The notes under the pieces are model-generated. The model was given only the letters and a program-made list of their open reading frames with translations. It was not told the origin of the DNA and searched no databases. Of a DNA stretch of 8,067 nt, positions 1 to 6,416 are shown piece after piece (positions within the stretch are counted from its first letter, which is position 1; each line of letters starts with the position of its first letter). The translations under genes and the position numbers were made by a program. Source of the DNA: Candidatus Heimdallarchaeota archaeon (lineage in GTDB: Archaea > Asgardarchaeota > Heimdallarchaeia > Heimdallarchaeales > Heimdallarchaeaceae); contig JAGLOH010000083.1 of NCBI GenBank assembly GCA_023139025.1, positions 1 to 8,067 on the forward strand, given 5' to 3'.

Positions 1-2
1 TT

Positions 3-557
3 GAGGACTTTACAACTTTCATGAATGCTGTTATAGATCAGCCAGCTTTCAACAACATTAGCAAGTATATAGACTATGCAAAAAACTCTGATGAAGCTGA
101 AATTATCACAGGTGGGAATTATGATGATTCAAAAGGATATTTTATTGAACCAACAACTATCGTTACTTCTAATCCTAAATTCAGAACAATGGAAGAAGAG
201 ATCTTTGGACCTGTTTTAACTATCTATGTTTATCAAGATGATAAATTCAAAGAAACATTGGACTTGTGTAATAATACATCCCCTTATGCATTGACAGGAT
301 CTATATTCGCAAAAGATAAGAAAGCTATACAATTAGCAAATAAGATTTTACGCAATGCTGCTGGTAATTTTTACATTAATGACAAACCAACGGGTGCAGT
401 TGTTGGACAACAACCGTTTGGTGGAGCTAGAGCTTCAGGAACAAATGATAAAGCTGGAAGTTACCTTAATCTTCTCAGATGGATTTCTGCACGCACTATT
501 AAAGAAAGCTTCAATCCACCAAAACATTACTCATACGATTATATGAATGAAAGTTGA
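3..557 (+). CDS. 1-pyrroline-5-carboxylate dehydrogenase, C-terminal part (5' end outside window)
   Basis: Oxidises L-glutamate gamma-semialdehyde (in equilibrium with pyrroline-5-carboxylate) to glutamate with NAD+, the second step of proline breakdown, in the cytoplasm. The frame is open from base 3, so the ATG at 21 is internal and 184 codons are seen, about a third of a usual 530-550-residue enzyme. Seen: the aldehyde dehydrogenase EEIFGP motif (bases 195-212), whose first Glu contacts the NAD ribose in the family, and the block GQQPFGGARASGTNDKAG (405-458), which I recognise as specific to the P5CDH (ALDH4/PutA C-domain) group rather than general aldehyde dehydrogenases. The nucleophilic Cys normally lies about 100 residues before EEIFGP, so it falls upstream of base 1. 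No truncation or frameshift is seen at the C-terminus, which ends at TGA. A proline dehydrogenase upstream would be expected but cannot be seen. Confidence 0.93.
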   Translation, partial: EDFTTFMNAVIDQPAFNNISKYIDYAKNSDEAEIITGGNYDDSKGYFIEPTTIVTSNPKFRTMEEEIFGPVLTIYVYQDDKFKETLDLCNNTSPYALTGSIFAKDKKAIQLANKILRNAAGNFYINDKPTGAVVGQQPFGGARASGTNDKAGSYLNLLRWISARTIKESFNPPKHYSYDYMNES

Positions 558-572
558 TTTAAGGAACTAAAC

Positions 573-580
573 ATAGGAGG
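573..580 (+). promoter_or_regulatory. Strong Shine-Dalgarno sequence fixing a TTG start
   Basis: ATAGGAGG ends 8 bases before the TTG at 589. The nearer ATG at 582 lies in another frame and meets a stop after four codons, so this ribosome binding site decides in favour of the TTG start of the small gene that follows. It is the best Shine-Dalgarno match in the window. Confidence 0.75.
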
Positions 581-588
581 AATGCAAA

Positions 589-945
589 TTGGCTAAATCC
601 ATAGGAAAACGTATTGAATTTGAATATTTTCTGGATAGAATACCTCTAGAAACTCATCAAATCACTAGTTTTCTCAGAAATCTACTTCTGTCAAATTTTC
701 CTTTTCTAGACGAGGAAGGTAAATTTTGTATTCTTGTTTACTGGACAAACCGAAAGATAGGATCCATAAATCCAATAAGGGATTCCGTCAATTTAATGTT
801 CTGGCGAGGAGATGAATTAGCAGACAAACATAATCTCCTGAAAGGTAGTAATTATTCCATGAGATATATTGAAATCACAAAGATAGATGATGTAGATGCT
901 GATTATATAGTTGAACTTTTTCAGCAAGCACTAGCCTTAAAATAA
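589..945 (+). CDS. DUF1801/YdhG-like small protein
   Basis: A 118-residue cytoplasmic protein with no signal peptide or membrane helix. The second half matches the pattern I know from DUF1801 (YdhG-like) proteins: a strand-turn block NLMFWRGDEL (residues 68-77), then LLKGSNYSMRYIEI (83-96), in which a Leu-Leu-x-Gly turn leads into Met-Arg-Tyr/His-Ile, and a closing helix after an acidic linker (DDVDADYIVELFQQAL). The N-terminal helix of about residues 20-36 also fits that fold. No catalytic residues are known for the family and the biochemical role is unknown, so no function is assigned. Start: TTG at 589 behind GGAGG at 8-base spacing. It begins 31 bases after the dehydrogenase stop and could be cotranscribed with it, but nothing else ties it to proline metabolism. 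The family call is from motif memory. Confidence 0.72.
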   Translation: MAKSIGKRIEFEYFLDRIPLETHQITSFLRNLLLSNFPFLDEEGKFCILVYWTNRKIGSINPIRDSVNLMFWRGDELADKHNLLKGSNYSMRYIEITKIDDVDADYIVELFQQALALK

Positions 946-1025
946 TTAAAGTGTTATACTTCCATTTATCTAAAATAAATCTCAATTTTTATTGTTTCAT
1001 CAAATAGTTTTAAAATGCTAAAATA

Positions 1026-1042
1026 CCCTTTTTAACTCTTTC
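1026..1042 (+). terminator. Possible U-rich archaeal-type terminator
   Basis: A pyrimidine-rich run with five consecutive T followed by a second T cluster, about 80 bases after the stop of the small gene and with no hairpin. Archaeal RNA polymerase can terminate at such U-tracts. In a sequence this AT-rich similar runs occur by chance, hence the low confidence. Confidence 0.28.
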
Positions 1043-1075
1043 TAATGAGAAATTCATCGTTGCTGGTGACTTGTT

Positions 1076-1092
1076 AAAAGATTTTATGTATA
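1076..1092 (+). promoter_or_regulatory. Candidate archaeal BRE/TATA promoter for the aldehyde oxidoreductase gene
   Basis: An A-rich BRE-like stretch (AAAAG, 1076-1080) is followed by ATTTTATGTATA (1081-1092). The centre lies about 33 bases before the GTG start at 1120. With the usual archaeal spacing of about 26 bases from TATA centre to transcription start, the transcript would begin only a few bases before the start codon. That agrees with the lack of a properly spaced Shine-Dalgarno sequence there (AAGG directly abuts the GTG). Inferred from position and composition only. Confidence 0.4.
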
Positions 1093-1119
1093 CTCTTAAC
1101 TATAAACAAATTTCATAAG

Positions 1120-3225
1120 GTGTCTACTATAACTCAACCAAAAGGATATACTGGCAAGATTTTGTGGGCTGACTTATCCTCTAAGGAAATACAAGAAGAA
1201 TTTCCTGATGAGAAGATTTATCGCAGCTTCTTAGGTGGATATGGCTTAGGTGTTTATTACATCTATAATCGAATTTCTCCTGGATGCGATCCCTTAGGTC
1301 CAGAAAATATCTTAGGTTTTTGTCCAGGTCTTCTTACTGGAACCGCTGCTCCTTTCACTGGTAGGTGGATGGCCTGTGGTAAAAGTCCTTTAACTGGAAA
1401 AGGAATTACAGTAGATGGAGGATTCTGTAACGGAGGTTGGGGTGATAGCAACTCGGGAGGTTACTTTGGCGCAGCAATTAAACGAGCAGGTTATGATGCA
1501 ATTTTTGTTACAGGAGCTTCAGATAAACCTGTATATCTTTACATTAACGAGAATTCCTTTGAGTTAAGAGATGCTTCTGATATCTGGGGAAAAGATGCTT
1601 TCGAAACAGAGGATTTGCTTAAAGAAAAACACGGAAAAACTGTAAATGTTGCAACCATTGGTGTTGCTGCAGAGAATGAGTCGCTCATTGCAGGGATCGT
1701 TAATGATTATGGTCGTATTGCTGCAAGAAGTGGTCTTGGAGCAGTTATGGGGGCGAAGAAGCTTAAAGCTGTTTGTTTAGACGGAAAAACAAAAATTACT
1801 GTAGCAGATAAAGAAACAACACAATCTCTTTCCCAGAATTACAGAAGGAATATTACGAAAATGCTAAGTAATAAATTAATAGGTAAAATGCTTCAACTCG
1901 CTCCGAAATTTGGATCAATTATGCGAATTATGAAAATGAGTTTTGGTAAAAGTGTCCAAATGGTTATGAAGATTCCAGGTCTGAAAGCAGAAGCTTTGGT
2001 TGCTAACTACTTACATAGATTTGGAACAGGTTTTACTCTCCCTATTTCTGTTCCTGTTGGTGATGCTTCAGTTAAGAATTTCAGTGGTACAGGACCAGAA
2101 GACTATCCCCAAAGAATAGCCTTGAAGAAAGTAGGAAACACACTTGCTTCGATTGAAACTGTCTCATATGGTTGTTATGGCTGTCCTTTGAGATGTGGTA
2201 GAAAGATTACTATACCTGAATTAGGGATAAAAGATTCTCACATGCCTGAATATGAAACACTTGCTTCACTGAGTAGTAATATATTGAATGAAGATCCAAT
2301 GATGATGATTAAGGTAAATGAATACTTGAATCGTCAAGGGATGGATTCTATTTCTACTGGAGTTATTCTAAGTTTTGTTCTTGAATGTGTGGAAAAAGGT
2401 CTTCTAACTAAAGAAGATTTCAAATCAGAGAAATTCCCAGAAGGTTTTCTTCCCCAATGGTATGAGACAGATTATATCTTCCCTCTCTTAGAGATGATGG
2501 TTAATCGAGAAGGAATAGGAAATATTCTTGCAGATGGTACTTGGGTTGCTTCTAACAAAATAGCAGGTTCTAAGAATTACGCTATGAATGCTAATGGTCA
2601 AGAAATTCCGATGCATGATCCTAGATATATCAAATGGTTTGGCGCAACATATGTTTCAGATCCGACTCCTGGAAGGCATACTGCAGGTGGAATTGATACT
2701 TTGATGTTACATCCAGTAGCTCGTTTTACTAAGGAATATAATTTCAAAATCGATAAAAAACTAGAGAAAACAACAAAGAATCACGCATTAGCAGTTCAGT
2801 TCACCCAAAGTATTAACGCATTAGGATTGTGTTCTTACTCATTAGCTTGTGGGAGCTACCCTCTTTTTGAACTCATACAAAGCGTATTTGGGTGGGAATT
2901 TACACCAGATGAATTTTTACTAATAGGGCAGAGAATACAGACCTTACGTCAGATGTTTAATGCTAGAGAAGGTGCGATAAGACATAAAATACCTAAAAGA
3001 CTGATTGGAGATCCACCTCTGAAGAAAGGACCCTTAAAGGGAGTTTCATTACCTATTGAAGAAATGATTCAAGGATATTACGAGAATATTGGATTCAGAG
3101 AAGATGGGGTTCCTAAAGAAGAAACGTTGAAACTTCTTGATTTAGATTATTGTATCCAAGATCTAGATAATAGTCGAGGACGTTATCAGACCATTGTAAA
3201 TGAGTATCTTAGGGCTAAAACCTGA
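1120..3225 (+). CDS. Aldehyde:ferredoxin oxidoreductase family protein (tungsten/molybdenum pterin enzyme)
   Basis: Enzymes of this family oxidise aldehydes to carboxylates and pass electrons to ferredoxin, using a tungsten (or Mo) bis-pterin centre and one [4Fe-4S] cluster in the cytoplasm. N-terminal AOR domain about residues 8-222: GYTGKILWADLS start, GGYGLG (39-44), the GWGDSNSGGYFGAAIKRAGYD block (107-126), and AARSGLGAVMGAKKLKAV (201-218). The cluster motif is C352-x2-C355-x3-C359 with the fourth ligand probably C571 in NALGLC. Pterin motifs are present as NRQGMD (404-409) and NALGLC (566-571), with Asn where the classical motif has Asp. At 701 residues it is longer than the roughly 605 of the Pyrococcus enzyme; much of the excess is a basic Met-rich segment at about 233-290. 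The glycine-rich N-terminal block resembles the BamB/WOR5-like branch more than classical AOR, so the substrate cannot be named. The GTG start is chosen because the conserved N-terminus follows at once and no earlier start is in frame. Confidence 0.93.
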   Translation: MSTITQPKGYTGKILWADLSSKEIQEEFPDEKIYRSFLGGYGLGVYYIYNRISPGCDPLGPENILGFCPGLLTGTAAPFTGRWMACGKSPLTGKGITVDGGFCNGGWGDSNSGGYFGAAIKRAGYDAIFVTGASDKPVYLYINENSFELRDASDIWGKDAFETEDLLKEKHGKTVNVATIGVAAENESLIAGIVNDYGRIAARSGLGAVMGAKKLKAVCLDGKTKITVADKETTQSLSQNYRRNITKMLSNKLIGKMLQLAPKFGSIMRIMKMSFGKSVQMVMKIPGLKAEALVANYLHRFGTGFTLPISVPVGDASVKNFSGTGPEDYPQRIALKKVGNTLASIETVSYGCYGCPLRCGRKITIPELGIKDSHMPEYETLASLSSNILNEDPMMMIKVNEYLNRQGMDSISTGVILSFVLECVEKGLLTKEDFKSEKFPEGFLPQWYETDYIFPLLEMMVNREGIGNILADGTWVASNKIAGSKNYAMNANGQEIPMHDPRYIKWFGATYVSDPTPGRHTAGGIDTLMLHPVARFTKEYNFKIDKKLEKTTKNHALAVQFTQSINALGLCSYSLACGSYPLFELIQSVFGWEFTPDEFLLIGQRIQTLRQMFNAREGAIRHKIPKRLIGDPPLKKGPLKGVSLPIEEMIQGYYENIGFREDGVPKEETLKLLDLDYCIQDLDNSRGRYQTIVNEYLRAKT

Positions 3226-3243
3226 TACTTCATTGAATGATCC

Positions 3244-3300
3244 TATTACTAATTTTTTCAGCTGACAAATAGCTATATTTTTATATTACTAATTTTTCAG
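3244..3300 (+). repeat. 17/18-base direct repeat with 40-base period
   Basis: TATTACTAATTTTTTCAG at 3244-3261 recurs as TATTACTAATTTTTCAG at 3284-3300; the only difference is one T in the homopolymer. The copies are offset by 40 bases, close to four helical turns, and the second copy runs directly into the operator-like repeats. It may be a paired regulatory site or a small local duplication. Confidence 0.7.
3276..3288 (+). promoter_or_regulatory. Candidate TATA element for the ABC transporter operon
   Basis: TATTTTTATATTA is the most TATA-like stretch before the transporter operon. Usual archaeal spacing would put the transcription start near 3308, inside the palindrome. An alternative is ATATTACATATT (3319-3330), which would give a leaderless transcript at the GTG of 3349. 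In both models the inverted repeat overlaps core promoter or start site. Confidence 0.35.
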
Positions 3301-3313
3301 AATATTCAGAATA
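3296..3313 (+). repeat. Perfect 9-base tandem repeat TTCAGAATA x2
   Basis: TTCAGAATA occurs twice with no spacer (3296-3304 and 3305-3313). It overlaps the left arm of the 22-base palindrome, and its AGAATA core recurs inverted as TATTCT at 3326-3331. Several phased copies of one half-site suggest cooperative binding of a regulator. Confidence 0.6.
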
Positions 3314-3322
3314 CTGAATATT
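3301..3322 (+). promoter_or_regulatory. Perfect inverted repeat, candidate operator of the transporter operon
   Basis: Left arm AATATTCAG (3301-3309), spacer AATA, right arm CTGAATATT (3314-3322): a perfect 9+9 dyad with a 4-base spacer, centred 37 bases before the start codon at 3349. The size and placement suit a dimeric winged-helix repressor. The obvious candidate is the PadR-like protein encoded third in the same operon, which would make this autoregulation. A terminator role is less likely: no T-run follows the right arm and it sits close to the next gene. The repeat is directly seen; the binding partner is inference. Confidence 0.55.
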
Positions 3323-3323
3323 A

Positions 3324-3338
3324 CATATTCTAAATATG
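3324..3338 (+). repeat. Second small inverted repeat CATATT-CTA-AATATG
   Basis: A perfect 6+6 dyad with a 3-base spacer, starting one base after the large palindrome and ending 10 bases before the GTG start. It could be a second operator or part of a leaderless core promoter. A dyad this short and AT-rich can arise by chance. Confidence 0.4.
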
Positions 3339-3348
3339 AGTTGGTTTT

Positions 3349-4665
3349 GTGAAAATACTAAAATTAACAGGATTCGCGTTTAAAAACGCGTTTAGAAGGA
3401 AAATAGTAGCAGCTTTAGCAATAATAGGTATAGCTGTTGCGATAACAATGCAAGTAACGATTAATTCATTTATTGCAGGAATGGACGAAACTTTTAACGA
3501 CATTTTTTCAGAATTGGTTGGAACATTTCAAATCCAAGAAAGCAATGCTCCCGCATCATTTGCTTCTCAGCTTCCAAGCAATATAACTGAAACAATTATG
3601 GATTTTAATAGAAGTGAAGAAATCATAGCTGTAGCTTCAGAACAAACTTTACCATCTACCGTCAACAATTATACAACGATTTTAGGTAAAACGCTTTTTG
3701 GAACGCCTATGGGTATAAATATTAGAGGAGTTGAAGATCTTGATCTATTTATGGAAGTGTATTCTGAACTTGATGAACTTACAGAAGGTTCCGAATATTT
3801 TAACGCAAGTTTGAACGAGTGTATAATTCCTTATTCACTTTATGAGAACAATTCAGAAGTATTTGATATTGGAAAGACCTTTTCCATTCTTGTCAATACT
3901 AGTTATTCCTATGATGTGGAAATAACAGGAATTACTTCATCAGAGCTTGGTGGGATGCAGCAATCGATTATGGTTACAGGATATGATATCTATGTTCCAT
4001 TACAAGTTAGCCAGAATATCTTGACAGAAATCCTACGAAATGATACGACATCCCATTTTCTACATTATGAAAGTAGAGGGTTGGATAGTACACTATTTTC
4101 AAACACAAGTACAAACATCGTAGCAGTTCGTACATCAATCACAAATTCAGCTGATGTCGGTGAATTTATTGAAGAACTAGTTGGATATTTAGAAGAGCAA
4201 TATTCCGGAATGGAATTTTCTACTTTATCATTAGCATCAGCTCTTGAGACCATGGATGACCTAATGCAAACACAAAATGTTGTTATGACTGTAGTTTCAA
4301 TCATTATAGTGATTTCAGGAAGTATGGGGGTTATCATTGCTCAACTTGTTGGTGTGGAATCTCGATCTAAGGAGTTTGCAATACTTAAAGCCACAGGCTG
4401 GAAAGAAGGGCATATTATCTACTCTGTTATAGTTGAAAGCGTCATTCTAGGAGTAGTAGGATCAATTGTTGGTATTCTTTTAGCATTGGGTGCGATAAAT
4501 GGTCTAGAAACAATGATCCCGATGGGTGTGATGTCAGCTATTATTACACCTGGAATTATCTTTACTGCTATAGGAATCGCAATGACAATAGGTGTTCTTG
4601 GAGGACTATATCCAGGTATTAGAGCCAGTTCTGTTAGACCTATGGAGGTCTTGCAAGGAAGTTAG
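3349..4665 (+). CDS. MacB/FtsX-type ABC transporter permease
   Basis: Membrane subunit of a type VII (MacB/LolCE-like) ABC transporter, which uses ATP to drive movements of an extracellular domain rather than a simple transport path. 438 residues: a basic cytoplasmic start, TM1 about 18-42, a large extracytoplasmic domain about 45-305, then TM2 about 308-332, TM3 about 357-382 and TM4 about 396-420, the standard layout. Family marks seen: ESRSKEFAILKATGWKEGHI (337-356), the coupling region after TM2 that contacts the ATPase, and YPGIRASSVRPMEVLQ (421-436), the usual C-terminal end. The ectodomain carries eight N-x-S/T sequons. The GTG start follows only a weak GAG-type ribosome site. The stop abuts the ATPase start with no gap, so the two form one transporter. 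Substrate unknown: lipid, peptide, antibiotic or a signalling role are all possible. Confidence 0.92.
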   Translation: MKILKLTGFAFKNAFRRKIVAALAIIGIAVAITMQVTINSFIAGMDETFNDIFSELVGTFQIQESNAPASFASQLPSNITETIMDFNRSEEIIAVASEQTLPSTVNNYTTILGKTLFGTPMGINIRGVEDLDLFMEVYSELDELTEGSEYFNASLNECIIPYSLYENNSEVFDIGKTFSILVNTSYSYDVEITGITSSELGGMQQSIMVTGYDIYVPLQVSQNILTEILRNDTTSHFLHYESRGLDSTLFSNTSTNIVAVRTSITNSADVGEFIEELVGYLEEQYSGMEFSTLSLASALETMDDLMQTQNVVMTVVSIIIVISGSMGVIIAQLVGVESRSKEFAILKATGWKEGHIIYSVIVESVILGVVGSIVGILLALGAINGLETMIPMGVMSAIITPGIIFTAIGIAMTIGVLGGLYPGIRASSVRPMEVLQGS

Positions 4666-5433
4666 GTGATTATGATGACAAGCATAGAAGAAACGAAAAC
4701 AGTTGAAATAGAAACTGGAGCGAATCAAGAATTTGGTGATCTTATAATTGAGATAAAAGATCTATGGAGAAAATTCTTTGAAGATACACCAGCAGAAGTT
4801 GAAGCATTAAAAGGAGTAAATTTCAAAGTGAATAGCGGAGAATTTATCACGATTATGGGTCCATCGGGATCTGGTAAATCTACCTTACTTACTATTATTG
4901 GTTGCATGGCTCCTTCAACAAGTGGGCAAGTCTTCATTGATGGTATAGAGATTACTCAGATGCCTCAACGAAAATTGAGCGAATTAAGAAAGAATAAAAT
5001 TGGCTTTGTTTTTCAAGATATTTTTCTCATAGATAAAATATCTGCTCTTGATAATGTTCTCTTACCTCTTTTGCCATATGGTATTAAGAAATCAGACAGA
5101 AAACGAGCAATAGAACTTCTCAAAATTGCAGGTCTTGAAGATCGTATGCATCATAAACCAGCTGAGCTTTCAGGAGGTCAGAAACAAAGAGTAGCTATAT
5201 GTCGAGCTTTGATTAATAACCCTCCAATTGTCTTAGCTGATGAACCCACAGGTAACTTAGATTCACAGACAGGTGCCGAAGTATTAGAATTACTTAGAAA
5301 GGTCAACAAGGAAAACGGCGTCACTATATTAGCTGTCTCCCATGATCCAAAACTAGCTGAATTCTCTTCTAGGGATGTAATGATTACAGATGGAGAAATT
5401 ACTAGAGACAGGATTAATCCATTTAGAAACTAG
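4666..5433 (+). CDS. LolD/MacB-type ABC transporter ATP-binding protein
   Basis: Cytoplasmic ATPase that should dimerise and power the permease encoded immediately before it. 255 residues, usual size for the class apart from an N-terminal tail of about 22 residues. All catalytic motifs are intact: Walker A GPSGSGKS (65-72), Q-loop Gln117 in FVFQD, signature LSGGQKQR (168-175), Walker B IVLADEP with catalytic Glu193, D-loop GNLDS (196-200) and switch His226 in AVSHD. The GNLDS after ADEPT is characteristic of the LolD/MacB/FtsE group. Start choice is ambiguous: GTG at 4666 directly follows the permease stop with AAGGAAG four bases upstream, while ATG at 4672 or 4675 would remove two or three residues; AGGTGAT (4664-4670) could serve the ATG at 4675. 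The function is unaffected. Confidence 0.95.
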   Translation: MIMMTSIEETKTVEIETGANQEFGDLIIEIKDLWRKFFEDTPAEVEALKGVNFKVNSGEFITIMGPSGSGKSTLLTIIGCMAPSTSGQVFIDGIEITQMPQRKLSELRKNKIGFVFQDIFLIDKISALDNVLLPLLPYGIKKSDRKRAIELLKIAGLEDRMHHKPAELSGGQKQRVAICRALINNPPIVLADEPTGNLDSQTGAEVLELLRKVNKENGVTILAVSHDPKLAEFSSRDVMITDGEITRDRINPFRN

Positions 5434-5441
5434 TATGGATA

Positions 5442-6416
5442 GTGGTCATTTTGGAAACTAACTCAAAAGATATTGTAGGAAAATATGAAGAAAGATTTAT
5501 TAGAAGATTAGGGGAGGTAGCTATTCTTCTCCATCTTGCTAAATCTCCTGATGGTTCGCATGCTTACGAAATGCGTTCAAAAGCTTCTGAAATCCTTTTT
5601 GAGAAGAGGAAACGAGGTGCGATATTTCTTCAAAGTCATTTGGACATCTTATTTACGATGAAGGAACTTTTGTCACAGTTCAAAGCAGACACTTCAGCTT
5701 TTGAAGCAAGTAGAAAGAGTTTAAGAGAGAAAATAGATGATTGTCCAATTTTCAAATACAATCTAAGATTTAAACAAATGCTTGAAGAAAACTACGAGAT
5801 TAATCAAGAAGACTTGAATTATATAGACGATATAATTGAGGTTCTCGAAGAATCAATTAAGAACATGAAAAAAACTTCAGTGATTTGGAGCAATATTAGT
5901 GGGATATATCCTACAATAGAATCTCTGGAAAAAAATGGTTTGATACAATTTGTGAGAAAAGATTCAGAAGGTGATAGATTGAAGAAAATTTACTCTATAA
6001 CAGAAATAGGTAGAGAATCTTTATCTAGAGTCATGGTTTCCCTTATGGATATATCTTCGTTCATTTTTGAATCAGAAAGAGAAAATATTTTCCATGGAAC
6101 TGAAGGAATATTATCGTCTAGATTGCTTCCTTTCCGAAAAATATTTCTCAAACTGTCAAAAGATTTGTCTCCCGAATTCAAGAAGAAAATACATTCCTTC
6201 AAAGGAAAATCTCATGGTAGACCATTCATTCACATGATGATGGATCAAGGACTAGCTAATCCAAGATTAAATGTTCTCATCAGCCATCCTGAGATGTTAG
6301 ACGAACACCTTGATGCTACAGAATCTAAAGAAGATAGAAAGATGTTGAAATCTTTTATCAGAAACAGACTGTTGGAGCGGAGAAAAAAAATTGATAAATT
6401 ATTAGAGCGGTTATAA
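5442..6416 (+). CDS. PadR-like winged-helix regulator with large insertion
   Basis: Probable DNA-binding regulator of the surrounding transporters. PadR proteins are usually 110-180 residues with a contiguous winged helix; here 324 residues are present and the fold seems split. Residues 20-50 (RRLGEVAILLHLAKSPDGSH then AYEM) look like PadR helices 1-2, with the GYE-type position as AYE. Residues 150-196 (SGIYPTIESLEKNGLI, then the wing, then KKIYSITEIGRESLSR) look like recognition helix 3 and the wing. Between them are about 95 mainly helical, charged residues (about 51-147), and about 125 more helical residues follow. No membrane helix or signal peptide. It starts 8 bases after the ATPase stop. 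GTG 5442 is used; TTG 5451 in frame is possible, and neither has a clear Shine-Dalgarno sequence. PadR proteins commonly repress adjacent efflux genes. Confidence is higher for a winged-helix regulator than for the exact family. Confidence 0.72.
   Translation: MVILETNSKDIVGKYEERFIRRLGEVAILLHLAKSPDGSHAYEMRSKASEILFEKRKRGAIFLQSHLDILFTMKELLSQFKADTSAFEASRKSLREKIDDCPIFKYNLRFKQMLEENYEINQEDLNYIDDIIEVLEESIKNMKKTSVIWSNISGIYPTIESLEKNGLIQFVRKDSEGDRLKKIYSITEIGRESLSRVMVSLMDISSFIFESERENIFHGTEGILSSRLLPFRKIFLKLSKDLSPEFKKKIHSFKGKSHGRPFIHMMMDQGLANPRLNVLISHPEMLDEHLDATESKEDRKMLKSFIRNRLLERRKKIDKLLERL

Larger units (their letters stand above)
946..1119 (+). other. Intergenic region with T-rich tracts
   Basis: 174 bases without a gene. 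It holds T-rich tracts (TTTTT at 986-990 and a pyrimidine run CCCTTTTTAACTCTTTCT at 1026-1042 on the + strand) with no stem-loop before them, which would suit archaeal U-tract termination of the upstream genes. A TATA-like element for the oxidoreductase gene lies near the right end. No RNA gene or small ORF with a ribosome binding site is evident. Confidence 0.5.
3226..3300 (+). terminator. T-rich stretches after the oxidoreductase gene, possible termination zone
   Basis: T6 at 3253-3258, T5 at 3278-3282 and T5 at 3293-3297 follow the oxidoreductase stop without a preceding strong hairpin. They could end its transcript by U-tract termination before the transporter operon. The same bases also form the direct repeat and promoter region, so their role is not settled. 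Confidence 0.3.

Noticed and set aside
355..546. 63-residue + strand ORF inside the pyrroline-carboxylate dehydrogenase
   Set aside because: It overlaps a clearly conserved dehydrogenase region in another frame, has no recognisable domain and no ribosome binding site.
946..1119. Possible small RNA or tRNA in the 174-base gap
   Set aside because: No cloverleaf, TψC-like box or stable GC-rich stem is visible, only AT-rich sequence.
1263..1451. 62-residue antisense ORF opposite the oxidoreductase N-terminal domain
   Set aside because: A Pro-rich translation is the expected shadow of the Gly-rich conserved block on the + strand.
3301..3322. Palindrome as an intrinsic terminator of the oxidoreductase gene
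   Set aside because: The stem is AT-rich, no T-run follows the right arm, and the site lies 27 bases before the next start codon, which fits an operator better.
4065..4337. 90-residue antisense ORF opposite the permease
   Set aside because: It lies wholly opposite a well-supported gene, shows no family motif and has no own promoter or ribosome site.
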